The notes below the pieces were generated by a model, which was given only the letters and a program-made list of their open reading frames with translations, ran no database searches and had not been told where the DNA came from. Shown one piece after another: positions 34,277 through 49,200 of a DNA stretch of 64,000 nt. Numbering within the stretch: the stretch's first letter is position 1; the number at the start of each line of letters is the position of its first letter. The stretch is from positions 65,472 to 129,471 of the forward strand of contig QANU01009600.1 of the NCBI GenBank assembly GCA_003254905.1, in the 5' to 3' direction. A program made the position numbers and the translations under genes. The stretch is from Nissolia schottii (taxonomy: Eukaryota > Streptophyta > Magnoliopsida > Fabales > Fabaceae).

Positions 34277-37200
34277 TTACTCCTCGTCACTAGCATCATC
34301 TCCATTTGTTTTACCCCTCTCCCTGATTTCTCCATCACTCTCCTGCATATCAACAGAATTTTCTCTTGTCGGACTTGAATGCCGCTGTAATTGTTCATCA
34401 TCATCAGATTCTGATAATGCTTGTCTCCGTCGGGCAATGGTTGAGGATGGTACAGCCTAACACAAGAATAAGCAGGAAATTATTACATCTAAACAGAAAG
34501 GTAACTAAAAAATTGGAGTTTTGGTCGTTGTGGAGATAACAGCAAATTAAATTATTGGAATGACCAATTTGAATGATGGAAACAAAATTTGTGAAAGATA
34601 TAGATGATAATGAGTCTATAATATAATTATGAATTACATGGGCATACTCGAGATAACATGTCACTCATGACAACTTAAAACAGCAGTATTATGGCATGTC
34701 ATGTTCCTGTTTATACTCGAGTCGTGATGAAATTATTTCTTCGTTGTTGTTGACTTCTATCAATCTTAGAATAAATTGGTTTCACCGACTACTAAAACAC
34801 CATAGTGTGAGATGCTGGAAAAAATAATTCCAATTTTCAGCCACAGGAGAGTGAGGATGTAACAAAAGAAAAAAGTGTTTAGGACCATAATTCAAATTAA
34901 ACAATAAATTACCGTCTCATCTTCTGCATCAGAATCTTCAAGTCCAGCTGCTGCAAGAAGATCCTGGGCATTCTCCTCAACATCATCATTCCCAAGAATT
35001 TGGGGCTCTCTGAAATTGTCAGCATCTTCATCTTCCAACTCTTGTTCATCCATCATATCAGCTTCTGCTTCATCGGTGTCATTGCGTGATTTTGAGTGCT
35101 TATCCTTCTTCCTCCTCTTTCCACCTTTTCTTCTCTTTTTCTCGCCAATCCCGCCCTCTTCATCGTCTGACCTTTCCCTCCGTTTCGAATGTGCGCCACT
35201 CTTCCATTGCTCCTAGAAATACAAATAGAAGCTAAGTTTCAGCACATAATTATCAATCTCAGCGCCCACCTCAACTAGCAAGAACTACTTCCACGAACAA
35301 CAAGCCTTTCGTACACAATCTCTCGGAAGTAGAAATACATCTACAAGCGTGACACTTTAAGAATATGTAAATGTAATACAACGAAGCAGAATTGAGCTTA
35401 GGATATAGCTATAAGACCTCATATGAACCTTCAAAATAAAAGGCAGGACTACAACAGTGCAAAGAAACAATTACTAAAGAGTATCAGTCTGTATTATTTC
35501 TTTCATTATTCTTGTAACTTGAGATTAACCAACTTCCAAAGTTTTTCATCAGAAAAATAGCATTCAATGGGGACAAAACAAAAACAAAAATAAATCTGAA
35601 CAAAGAAGTCTTCCTCTTGGCTTCTTGCCAACAATTGCACACCAGCAGCAAAAGTAAGAAAAGCATAACTTCGCTCTTAGTAACTTTCTTAAGAGGACAC
35701 CAGGAATCCTTACCTTAACACGTTTGAAATGTTCCTCCTGTTGTTGCACTCTCTTTAGCTCATCCTCTTGCTTTCTCCTTTCCATCTAATTTGAAATAAG
35801 AAGAATTGGAAAACAATTTATAAAGAGGAAACATTTACAACTAAAGGAACAAACACACAAAAGATACCAAGCAATTATGAAAGCCCACCTGAAATTTCCT
35901 TTGCTCTTCAGCCTTTCTCCGTGCTTCCTCAGCCAATGCAACTTGACGAGCAAGTTCTTGCCTCTGTCGTAATTGCTGCTCCTCACGCTCAGCTGCTTCA
36001 AGATGAACTTTTGCAGCCGAAAGTAAGTGATTGCAGTATCCAACATGAGTGTCAATTTTCTTCTCATCAAACCCATGAATATGCAGGTTGGATGCAGCAG
36101 ACAACTGACTAAATATACGAACGGCATTTTGCAGTTCTGCAACAGTTGCTCTCACCTATAATATGAAATAAGGTCAGTCAGAAAGCAATGAATCAAACAA
36201 GCCCACTGCACGATGGCCCAAAAATTAGGTTTTTTTTTCTATCTTCAGGTTACTAGCTCATAACCTGAAGCTAACATAAATTCATGTTTGATGTAAGTAG
36301 TGATATAGAAAATAAAAAACTGCTTGTATTGTAGTTATTGGCAGTGGCACTAATGTGGACTGCGCGGTTGGAGAAGATATTGGACATCAAGTTCTTTGCA
36401 AAACTTGGGCATCAAGTTTCTCTTCGGCTGTAATAATCACTTATGAAGTTTCTGGGTTTTTGTTCTTTTTTATAGAAAAAGAATTTCATCAAGAGAAATA
36501 AAAAGATAGGAGGATAAGAGGTCCTCCATCAGAAAATAACTAAAACAAATAGAATAGAAAGCCCCTACGAATACCCTCAATGATAGCAGTGAGTAATGGA
36601 ATCCTAAAACACGCACTAGCTGATCTCTGAAGAGAAGCCAAGAGCCTTATTCTATCCCACAATATCTAAAGGAATTGAAGCACTTGGAAAAATCTGAGCA
36701 TTTCTCTCAATCCAATTACACCATAGAATTCCAAACGCAGCACAGTTCCGCAGGATTTTGACCTCTTTTCTTCTTCCAAACCCTTTAACCTTGTTGTCAA
36801 AGAAACTTCTCGAGAGTTAAGACAAACCCACTGTCCCCCCACAAATATTAAACAACCTATTCCAAAAAGAAGTAGCAATAGGACGTAATAAGAACAGATT
36901 TTCGACTGATTCTTAGTTGCCCATGCACATAACACAAATATTAGTGGAAATGGGTCAAATGACTGTTTTAGGTCGTTGAATCTGAAACATTTTGTATTAA
37001 TTGTATTCACTATTCAGTACTATGCACATAAGATTATCAAGGGCAAACTTTTGGCTATTAGGAGAATAAGTTGCTAAATGAAAGAGGAGTACTATGCACG
37101 GTGTTGGCATCCCACCCATTCTGATTCAAGCTATACAGGTTTGCAGCGACTAACCAAGTCCCATAGGTAAGACGGCTTTAGAGGAAAACACTATCCATTT

Positions 37201-40200
37201 ATAGACCAATGCAATGTTTTTAGCCATTAAATTACCCAAACCCAATCCACCCTCATTTTTTGGTCCAAATCAGGTTTCCCACCAAACAATATGATCATTT
37301 CTCAAATCACCAACACGACCAGTGTAAACCTGCATAATTCTCTCCATTCTATGTGCCACTAAAACAGGGAAAGAAAGTAAAGGGGAATGTTTGCCAAACA
37401 AGACTGAATATGTGTAACTAGACCCCCATAAGATAAGTAAGCTCCCTTCCAGTTAACCAAAAATCTATGTCGCTGAAACATGAATACAAATCAGGAAGAG
37501 TAAAGAGACTTAGCCAAACAAGACCAAATAAGTGTAAATTGGCTGAATAAAGGTGAGTAACCTCCCTTCTAGTTATCCCAACATTTTGAAACCTTATGAG
37601 TGACAAGAACCTTTGGATTCCCTCCTAAACAAATGCCCAAATAAACCAAGGGCCACTGGAGGATTTGACAACCAGCCACACAAGCAAGAGCACCGCTCTA
37701 CACTCTTCATATGGGTTTCTTTCTTTGTAACACATCATTACAAACTTTCCAGTGTAATTGGACTTCGCCTCTTGTTGACCTTTAATGAGTTTATGTACAA
37801 GAATAACAAAATTACAGAAAACTCACAAATTGTTTATTGATATACTACAATAGATAGAGTTTTCTGTAATCAAACAAGGCATTCCTCACAATGCATGCAA
37901 TGGATTTCATATTCTTACTTCGACGAACCCTTCTATATTTGAGGGCAAAAATCAGACATAAATGCCATTTATGAGCATCTTTCATCAAACAGATGAAAAA
38001 ATTTAGTAAGAAAGATTCAAGGAATAATGACAAGACCTCATCTGCAGTCCTCTTTGCCTTCTGTAGCGTTGATGCTGAAAACTTTTGCATCGCAACCCCT
38101 GCATCAAACCTTAATGTATAGTTTGAGGGTGCCAAATGGATGGCCCTGAGTAGAGTTTTTATACAGTCTTGCCACTGTTCGGCTTCATAATGGGTACGAG
38201 CTAAATATAGAAGTATTTGTGAGTCGGTGTTATAATAAAACTTCCGCAAGCAGTTCTGATACTGCATAATTCAAAGAAAAGTCATCAGTGTATGATTACT
38301 AACATGAAGACTGGAGTAGTAACTTTAAAAGGATAAAAATTAAAAATAGGACAAGCTCACCATTTTCACAGCCAAAGCGAAATTTCCCTGAGCAAAGTAA
38401 ACATGCGCCAAATTTATCCAAACATCAGGCATCTGGACAAAAACACTGCCACTTGCAGCTTCTTGTACCTACAAAACTAATAAAATAAATAACTCCAATA
38501 CATGACAGTTTATACCCCGAATATCCCGAATATACGCATATCACAGTAACCTGGGTGAAGATTTCCTTAGAAACATCAAAATGGCCTTTTTCTGCTAAAA
38601 CTACCCCAGCACCATTGGCAGCATACAGATTAGCAGGATGCTGAATCAGAACCTATGTATGTTTGAAAATAAAAAAGGAAGCATCAAACAATAATCCTTT
38701 TTTCTTTTGTTAGGACAACATTTAAATTATACATGTACAAAACAGGAAAGCAAAAAATTTACGCATTTCAGGAAAAAAGCAGGTTAAAGCATAAGTGTTA
38801 AATGAAGGAAAGATTCACAAATAATCTCTTATGCCTCAAATAGAGGAAAAAGCAAACACGCGCAGGGCACAAGCAAATTATACTCTTCATTATTCTTCAA
38901 TTGTTTTGGTCAAGAACCAATTACATGGAAAAGCCAAAGCTATAAGATGGAGGCTTAGGAATGGATACCTCTTCCNACAAAAAATGAGGCTTTAATTTTA
39001 ATTGTGAAGAATGGAGACGACACGGATCAAACTCCGAACAACTTATTCATCACTTATAAATAACTGCAGTAATACCATGTCCTGGACCAACTTTATACCT
39101 CTTACCGAGAGTCAAGAACCATCTATCCCAAAAGCTTAAGATATTAGGTACAGGAAATTGAATGGTTTTATATTTGAAACCAACCCCGCACCCCTCGGGC
39201 TTAAATTATGAACAATGCATGTGCCCACTATACTTTTGTGCTGAAGTTCAAGTCTAAATGTGAAGGATGGAAGCAGCACATATTTGACTCCTAACCACTT
39301 ATTCATAAAGGCTCTAATATACCATGTCCTGTGTCAACTCTCCGAACAACTTAAGCCTTTAGGACTTAGGAATCAACTGAATGAACTGCCATGATCAACG
39401 GAATTTATGTAACCAAATCTAGGTACACAAACCAAATGCTGAGAGGTAACCACAAACATGCAAAAACAGCTCATAGACAGCAACATGAAGGAGGTCAAAA
39501 AATGAAAATGAAAATAAATAAATAAAAACCTACTCTTGTGTAAAGTTCCTTAGCCTTTTCCAAATGAGTAGCTTCAAGCTTTGGATTTCTCTTCTCATTG
39601 CGAACTGCTGCAAAGTAGTTCCAGTTTCCCTATTCATTACAGAACCAGTATTAAAATAATTATCATGGTAACACAATCACTGAATCACTAAAAAAATCAA
39701 CATCTGAATGAACAATGGGTGGAATAACTACATGTACATTCCATTGGAATTCTACCAATTGTAGCAGCAACATGATGACAGAGATTTAGTATAAAGAATT
39801 AATAAAGTGAAATGTGCACCAAAGAGACATACTAGAGAAAGAGTGGCATATGAGTCCTTTCCATCAGTTGCATCACTAGCTGCCCGGAGAGTTTCTTTCG
39901 CCTTCACCCAATCGTCATTTTTCAACTCCAAGTCACCAAGCATAGATAATGCATTTGGACACTTGTCATTCACCTTCAGGGCATCATGAACCTACAGAAA
40001 GTAGCATTTAAATTGTAAAGCTATACAATTTATAAAGAAGGAAGAAGAGCACAGAGGTTAGGGATAACAGTCACCAGTTCAATGCTTAACAGAATGTTGT
40101 TTCGAGCTTTGGCAATAGCAGCTAGCCTCAGATACACATCGACATAGTCAGGGTACTGAATATAAAAAGTAATAAAATGAAAGAAATATATAAGCCAGTA

Positions 40201-43200
40201 ATAAATCACATCTGATGTACTAAAATATAGACATCATCAAATAGAGTTCAAGGGTAATTCAGTTCAATTTGTGTGTAACTGAAGCATTCTTTTCTGTAGT
40301 TAAACAACTACACATAAATACCATAATGTACTGCAAAACTACAGGCATTACCAGATCGTTTCTAAGAGAACAGGACAACAAGCAGCATCATTCAAAAGAA
40401 AAGGTTCAACTTCAAGCCAGTAAGGAAACACAAATGGAGCTGTTAACTATTTGGGGAGAAAACGCAAATGGAGAGAAATAGGTATAATTAAAACTTGGAG
40501 ATTGCCTGACAACATTTGGGGGGAGAAAAAACAGCAAGAGATAATTGTGCTGATTTATTATGACTAATATTAGAGACTTGAAATAGAATCATTTGAAATG
40601 ATGAAAATGATAGGGTGGCAGTGGCAGTGGCAGTTGCAGGGATACGGCTAAGTAGGCATAGATTGTAACAGAAGAGTGATGAAAGCAACGGAGACCAGGT
40701 GGCAGTCAAGGCATTTGTCATGCTTGTGGAAATGGCATTGTTTTCAAAATGTAATAAGGATATAAATGAAATGCACTTTGATCAAAAACCACTTTACAAT
40801 AAAGCAGAACCAATAATAATCATTGAACATGTTTCATGTGATTACTGATAACAAGCTAAAAGCATGTTTAAAAAAACAAATTCAGTAAAGAAAGTGAAAA
40901 TTTTCACTCATTAAAATGATTACGGTGTTTGTTCAATGCCAAAAATAAAACTAACTGAATAAGTGCTGAAACCATTCTGCACATGGGGAGTTCACTGAAC
41001 TAAAATTAGTATACGAAAAATAGATTGCTTCATTACAAATTCAACAATGCAAATAGTGTCAAGAATCATCTTTCTCAAAAGTTTAAGCTGATGGATGGAG
41101 GCAAATATATTATTTATATCTTAACACCCCCCCCCCACACGAGCCTGGCTTGAAGCATGCATTACGCATAGGCTCACCTACCTTATGCTAAAACTCAAGT
41201 TATTATATTTAGAAGAATGGGGGTGGCAAAGATTTGGTCATAAAGACATTGATGACAGAGCAAGAACCATTTTTCCCAAAAGCTTAAATTGTTAATGCCT
41301 GTCGATTAAGTAGGCTCGCCTACCAAATAATTGGCTATCAATTATATAGCATTTGACAGTGAAATGTTATTGATGGATTCAGCCTTGAAAATGTTAATTA
41401 CATAACTAGAATTAAAAAAAATGAAAAGAAAAAAATAAGATGTATGCATCATCATCATGTTGAGGACTTCACACATTGGCTAATCTTATCTTGAGTCTGT
41501 CTGTGGTGGATGAATATGCATAATGATGCACATGGTGTTGCTCTCTAATACAAACTGACACACATACCTTGTATAATATTAGGCGATACAATAAACTTGC
41601 AGTTCCAGATTCATTAAACTGCTCATGTAACCTGGCCAGATTAAAGAGCACTGTGACTTTATCCCAAGGTACTTCCACTTGGTGACCATTACTTTCAAGC
41701 TTATGAAATAATTGCATGTCCTTGAACTGAAGTGTAGAATTAGCGGCTTCAATGGAAGACTCATTTTCCTTGTTAATAAATGAAAGCCATATGCCATCAC
41801 CTAAAGCCTCCTTAAAAGTTTGTTTAGCAAGCTGATAAAAAGAGAAATCAGAGCTTAATTGAGGTGAGTGTGCTCAGAAAGGGACCATAACATGAGCAAT
41901 GTGACATTTTAAATAGCAGTACAAACCTCAAATTCCCCCCTTTCAAACTGAAGCACACCAATATTATTGAGTAATTCGATTGGTACTTCTTGGCCTCCCT
42001 TCTTAAAAAGAGTACGAGCCTGTACCAGATTTATCAACAACGAAGTGTTTTCTTAAATTTCATAAGGATACCATTTGAAAACCAAAAAAACAAAAATACG
42101 ATTAACTTTAATCCCCTTACGGTTTTAAACGTGTCCAGTGCAGCTCCTGTGTCAGACAGAATTAACAATTCACCCAGTTCAAGAAATGCCTGTAATAACA
42201 CAATAGAACGAAAATATTGCTCAACTCATTGCATAAATTTAAGTTTTAGAGACATGAAAGCAATCAATTTAGAGAATGTAACGAATTTCAATTAATTAAT
42301 TAATAAGATTAAAATCAGAGAATCATATCGGATATCAATTAATTAAACGGATTGAAATCAGAGAATCATATCCAATTGCCATGAAAAGGAAGGGCTCATG
42401 ATCTTTAGTCATGACAAAGTTAATGAAACAAACAAGTGAACCAGAATCTGCAGTTCTTTATAATACAAATATACAATATCAGTTTTCTAATAGTTGCTGA
42501 TAGAAATAAAGATAAATGCAAAAATCTTTATGAAATAAAGCAACATTCTTCAACTTCCATATACGGCCAACAACTTTCATTTTCCCCAGCTTAGCAACAC
42601 TTACATTGCACAAACAAAATAACATCTGGTTAAGTAAGCTTTATGCTAAAGTTTTGAAACAGTAATCTGTTCACAGGCTGCAAAAAAATCATTATCATCC
42701 GCAAAAAAATTTGGATGGTCCTTCAAAATAATGAGTATTACAACTTACAAGTCCCTTAAAACAAGAACAACAAATCCTTTTCCTACTAGGTGGGGTTTAC
42801 AAGTATTATACAAAACGTTAAAAACCAATTCTAATTAACTCAAAGGACCACTTGGAACCTGTTATAACTTTTCATGTAGAACAAGGCAGAGATTACATGT
42901 GATAAAACAAGTAAAGGAAGACATAGTACAACACATGGGACACTGACAAGGATCCAAAAGTATATCTATGCAAACAAGGGCATTCAACAAATTATAGAAA
43001 CAAACAATACCAGAAGATTTCACCTGTGCATCACGGGGATCAATTTTTGTTGCTTTCCTGATAAAGTCCAGGCCCTTGTCAGTCTGACCAAGCTGAACAT
43101 ATATGTGCCCAAGTGCCTATAAGAGAAGACACAATAACACACAAAATGGAGAGAAATAACATCATTTGACAAAGATGAAAAGATTACATTCCAGTTATTC

Positions 43201-46200
43201 AGAGTTTTTCCTTCATACAAAAACACCAAAATCTCAGTATAATCATTGATTTGTTTGGCAGAGACATGGGTAATCTAATCTACAAATCCTTTTTACATGG
43301 ATTACCCAAATAAATGGTGATTTTCCAATAATGTAAAACAAACTGGGAAAATTATAAAAATAAGTTATTGGTAAACTATATTTCCAATTTCAGAACAATT
43401 AACAACTCAATTGGTTAACAATCATCAAAGTGTGGTTAACGAGTAACCAATTAGTCCTTTGATAATATTCTTTACGAGAATTCCATTTTGTAAAATTTCC
43501 AAAAGGATTTGTAGAAAAGTATTAGTGTTGAGCCAGTTGGCATATGCAATTATATAAATGACCATGAAATAAGCAATGGTTGAAGTTTAAGAATGGATAT
43601 TTTAAAGATTGTCTATGGACTCTATATGATTTTCTCAAAACCAAACAGGCATATGTTCTCAACTAAAAGGCACATGTCCTCAACTAATGTTTTCCAACCT
43701 GGCATAAATGAATCTTTCTCTTGCCACAAAAGCATTCAGACTCTAAGAGAAATTATATCAAAAAGATAAGATATAAAAACATTTATTTGTCTCTACCAAT
43801 AACTTAAGCCTTTGGGAGATATGGTTCTTGAAAAGGTGAAAGATCAACATCCTTTCAAGTTCAAGCACTCACTTTCAATGTCTCGCAATTATCTGGGTAC
43901 ACCTCCAAAACCTTTTCAAAGTTCGAGAGTGCACTTTTAAAATCTCCCAACTTTAATTGCACTTGTCCCAAACCTGGAATCAACATTTAAAAAATTAAAA
44001 CAGTGCATTAGGTGAACAATACTAGTGATCCTATGAAATTAACATTAAAAGAAATACTGTTAGTAGTATCATATAAAAGCAACAATATGCTATATTTTCA
44101 TATTACTAAAAAATGGCAACAGACCTAGTCAAATGACTCAAATCACAACACCAGTCACCAAAACATGTTTGTATGTTTTCAGGATGCTTTAGACATCTGC
44201 TATTGCTGTTAGAAAAGCAGGGCTACGGCTACAGACTCTAGATGTATCATATAACCACATAATCAATGAAAATTGTTGTGGCAAGTTTCATAGCTGATAG
44301 AGATGAGCCTCAGCGCAACAGTAAGGTTGCTGCCTTGTGACCTAGAGATCACATGTTTATATCCTGGAAACAGCCACTCCGCTTGCGGGGGGTAAGACAT
44401 CTACCCTCCGCAAAGCCCACCAAATGAGAGGTATAAAAGATTTATTCCTTTTATTGTCAGCATAGTACAAAACAAGGTCAAATAAGTATGTAGCAACTGA
44501 CCATAATAAGGAAACACAAATTCATGGGGTTTGTTGACTTCCTTGACAGATGCCATGTAATACACCCCAGCTTTGTCATAGTCCCCCTATGGTCAAGAGG
44601 AAAATAAAACTTAGTGCCATCAACAATACGAACAGATTTTAATCAACACAAACTCAGATTTCAAAAGAACATTGTCAACAAGAGCGAGAGAGAGAGAGAG
44701 AGAGAATTATTTTGCTTCTAACCTTGCTATGGTAAGAGCGTGCTAAATTGTAATATGAATGAGACTTTGTTGGACCATGATTGGTGACAACTAATGCAGT
44801 TTCTGTTAGTTGCTCAACCAAAAAATGTTGACCAGTGAAGAAAAAATGATTTGCAAGATAATTCAGAGCCATTGCACAGTATGGGTATATCTCAAATGCC
44901 CTCTGCATCTTTATCATTCCCTTCCTAATTCCAACAGCTGAAAGATGCTTTACAGTATCAGAATCAATCCACTGAATAAGAAATTAATAATACTAGATAT
45001 TTAATCAACAACAACATATGAAGGGCATAAGAACATGGTGCAGGCAGAAAAAGTGAACCTTCATTAGTGCGCAAGTCCATTATTGCAAGTGCAACAAGAG
45101 CCTCAACATTTTCTGGATCTAGCTGAAAAGAATAAAATCACGAAGCACATAGACATCAGCACTAGCAACTCAATGGCAGATCCAACCAATTAAGAGATTC
45201 ACTTGCCTGCAACACACGCTCAAATGCCTGTCGAGCCTTTTCAAATTGACCCAACTTGTATCGACATAGACCTATTCCGAGTCTAACAGGTGCAGGGCAA
45301 TTAGGATACACTTGCAATGCCCTCTTCAGATTTACAACGAAAAGAATAAAAAAGAAATATAAGTATTAAGTTGTGTTCATACCACATAACTCTGCAATTC
45401 AACTAAAGTGCCAGGCATAATGATGACAAGAAGTTTCTATACCCTTGATTAACATTCACATGTTTTATAAATTATAATAATATTTTACATAATTAAATGA
45501 ATCTCGCCATCAAAATATCATTTACCAACCTTGTACAACTCAAGCGAATCGGAATATCGTCCACGGTTGAACTCAACACAAGCCTGTAGATATTCAGTAA
45601 AGATATTACTACAAGTGCAGTACATGTATGTCATAACTAAGCAACACCTCAAATGAGCTCCAGGTTTTAGCGTAACAAACAGATACTTGATAGAAAAAAA
45701 CACATTCTTTTCAAATTTTGAGCAAAACCATTGCAGGTTTAAATTCCTTGTGAGTAGCAATCAACAAATGTAGATAGTTGCTGAACTTAGTAGTGTTTAT
45801 AGTACTATTACATGAAGAAAAACCAGCACAATGACCCAATAAATTGGGAAAATTACTATAAAGGATTCTTGGAAACATATTTCCAGTTTAGTAATGACTA
45901 ATGACTAAATATTTTTACACTTCTACCAATATTCCTAGTTTGTAATTTCCCAGAAACATCTGCTACCGTATGAAATAGATGAAAAGTTTAAGATAGAACA
46001 ACTATTGACAGGGAATAATATTCTCCTAGCGAAGTAAAATTATGCCTGACTAAGAGGGGGGAGGAGGAGGAGAAAACAAGACAAAGAAGCCACAAGAAAT
46101 TCAAAACTGCAACAGCTTAATTGTATGATCTCTAGCACATTGACTTGTGGGTTAATAAAAGGTGGCAAAGTGGGATAAGAAGGGGTTGTGGTCTCTCATT

Positions 46201-49200
46201 TGTTGTTTTCTGACCACCATTCTGTATCTAGAAAATGATAAGGACAGTTTTTGAATGCCCTCTCTCTTTCAGATTTTTGAGTTATCCTCCAAGCCGAAGA
46301 TTAACTAGTCCAAAAGCAGGCTACCTGAGATCAATATGGACTATCAAGCTTTATCTTCCATCACTACTATGGAAAGTTGACAAATGTTGGGCTGGCCCAT
46401 TGTTTACTTGGGGTGTGTTGTTGGGCACTAATTCCAAGTCCATTACCTTTTGGGATCCTGTAGTGGAAAAGATTTCTAGGCATCTTGGTACTGGGAAGAG
46501 ACTAATTTTTCTTTAAATGGTTGGATCACCCTCACTCATGCTTGCCTCTCTCTATTATAACAGAATTTGAAAACTAGCAAGTAAAACCCTACTCTTTTCA
46601 GCCACTTTATGGGTTTCTCTCTCCTCCACCACCGATTTTTTTTTTTGGAATAAATGAAGAATTTCATTATATGAGAAGAGAATTACAAAAAGAGAATAAG
46701 AGATCCTCTATACAGAAGAACCAAACTTTAAAAGGTGAACAATGGAGAAAAACTTTCCAATCTCTCAATATATCAGAGAGGGAAAAACCTCTAATAAGAT
46801 TGTGAGCTTTACACCAAACAAAGACAAACACCTAATCATATCCCATAAAACAAGCTTGTTGGGGATTTTGTCGTTAAAGGTGCAAGAGTTCCATTCTAGC
46901 CAAATGCACCATTGTTCATCTCAGATCTACAAATCTGAGATGCACTAATCTCCCATGACACCCCACTGTGACCTTTACTGCCAGTCCCAGACTAACCTGC
47001 CTACCACTAGGGGTTTTGTCATAAATCAAGTAACCATGTGCTACACACTCATCATGGTTTTACTGCACCTATCGATCTAAGCAGCAAGTGTTTGCATGCC
47101 TGAGGAAATTTCTGGCTCCTGTCTTCGAAGACTTCTTTGCCAACCAGATTCTAGCCACAACCAGCGACCACAACCTTGGTTTGTCTCCCCAGTGGTTGTT
47201 CGGTTTGCTGTCCCTCATAGATTTGTATTGCTCGAAGTGCAGCTGAATCTAGATTCCTACACTGCCAGCACAAATCTGCAACTCAACATGTGACAATAAT
47301 ACTCGATGCAATCTGTATTGATGGGCTAAGACTCGCATTGAATCGTACAATTCAAATCATAATTTACGTGATTCTAACTACAATAGCTGAGATCACAAAC
47401 AAGTTAATCTAAAACAGCGCTCGCAGGCACACGAACTTATAATAACTACTATTATACCTGGCCCAGAAGAGCAGGAACATTATCACGGTCTCCATCTAAC
47501 ACAATCTTAAATGCAGCAGATGCTTGCTCTAGTTCTCCCTTGGCTAGCAAAAGTTGACCTGTAAGCATTAACTACATATCAATTTTGAAAGTATCCGAAG
47601 TGCATGACACATTCTTCTGAGTACAAGCAACAAGCATGAGTCCAGCAATCTAGTTACTCGTGACTTGTCCGACAATATCAAGATCAATAAATGAAGCAAC
47701 CACTGTGGCATCTTGGACAAAACAACTATATAACTGCTGAGTTTATCTAAAACATAAGCATGCTCCAGTAGCAAAGACCAAAATACACAACTAAGACTCC
47801 TCTAAAGTGAGATTATCTCTAAAGTGAAAAAGAAAATGTGCAGTCACCCTTAGTTCCAAGAAGTGCATTGTCCATATAACCCACTAATCGATAGAAGGGT
47901 AGATACATGCTTTCTCACTTTAGAGACAAACTAATGTTTGATGAGCTTTCTCCAAAATACAAATGCCTCTCAAACAGACCAAACACAGAGACAACTATAT
48001 GATGAGATCAAACACTCAAATTAACTCCTTTTAAAACATCATGGAGTAAAAACTCAATTTTATTCAAAATGAATATTGCCTTGGGATATTCTGTGCTATA
48101 TTCTAGAACATCTACAGGATACCTAGAGCTATTGCTACAATCCAATCAACAATAAAACTATGTTTTATGTTCCTCGTTATGAAATTACTGTTCAGAACAG
48201 TGTTCTATTGAGACATAATCGCCAAAAACATAAGCAAATATATGTTCACCTTTCCCAACCCAAGTGGAGGGCTCATGCATGTCAATCCTTGATGCTTTAT
48301 TGTAATATTGTGTTGCCAAAATGAAATGCTCCTCCTTTTCTCTTTGTTTTGTCTCTATTTTTCCAAGGTAGCTATAGTAGGCACCAAGGGCATTTAAGAT
48401 AGCAATCCTCTCATATCTAACGTCAGCATAGTAGTCATCGATTTCTGCAAAATGAGAGAAAAGCAACCAATACAGTTGAATTATATTAAACATAACAGTT
48501 AACGTCAAACAATAACAAAGACAAAAAGCTTGATACACCGAACCCATCAGTTCCAGCCAGTTTAAGAACAAGCCACAAAGTCTATAAAAAAATGTATACC
48601 AGGGCTAGACCCTTCCTCCAAAATCTGGCGAAATTGATCAATTTTTCCCTGCTTGAAATACTCCCTCTGCACCAAAAGAAAATACACACTAGATTAGAAA
48701 TAGTGTCAAATAAATATTATCAAGGCCAAGCAAATAACGGCATGCAATAGTAACTCTGCTAAATGCGTATCTGCATTCATAGGGAAAACATGAGTGACAG
48801 TGTGACACTTTCTTTCTTGCCCGGCCATGCTAAATAAAAGAGAATAATGGAAAATCATCAAACAAGCCTCAGAAGTTCAAACCGATAGTAGCATGTTCTG
48901 CATAGTTTTGGAAAGCCTCAATGGTTTGGATAAAAAGGTTTCTGTTAAAGTTTTAGCTCAAACTATAGTTTTGGGGTTACAAAAGCCAAACTAAACATGC
49001 TCCAGTACGATAAACAAAAAGAAAACACACTCAATCGTGTATGATACCAAATGCGAATAAACAAAAAAATAATAATAATAATAATCACCAACTATATTAG
49101 AGAACAAGCAAAAAGACGCAGAGCATAAATTTATGTACGAAGCAAGGATTTTTCAAAGTCGAATCGCACGCAGTTGCAACCAAAAATTGGAATTCGATGG

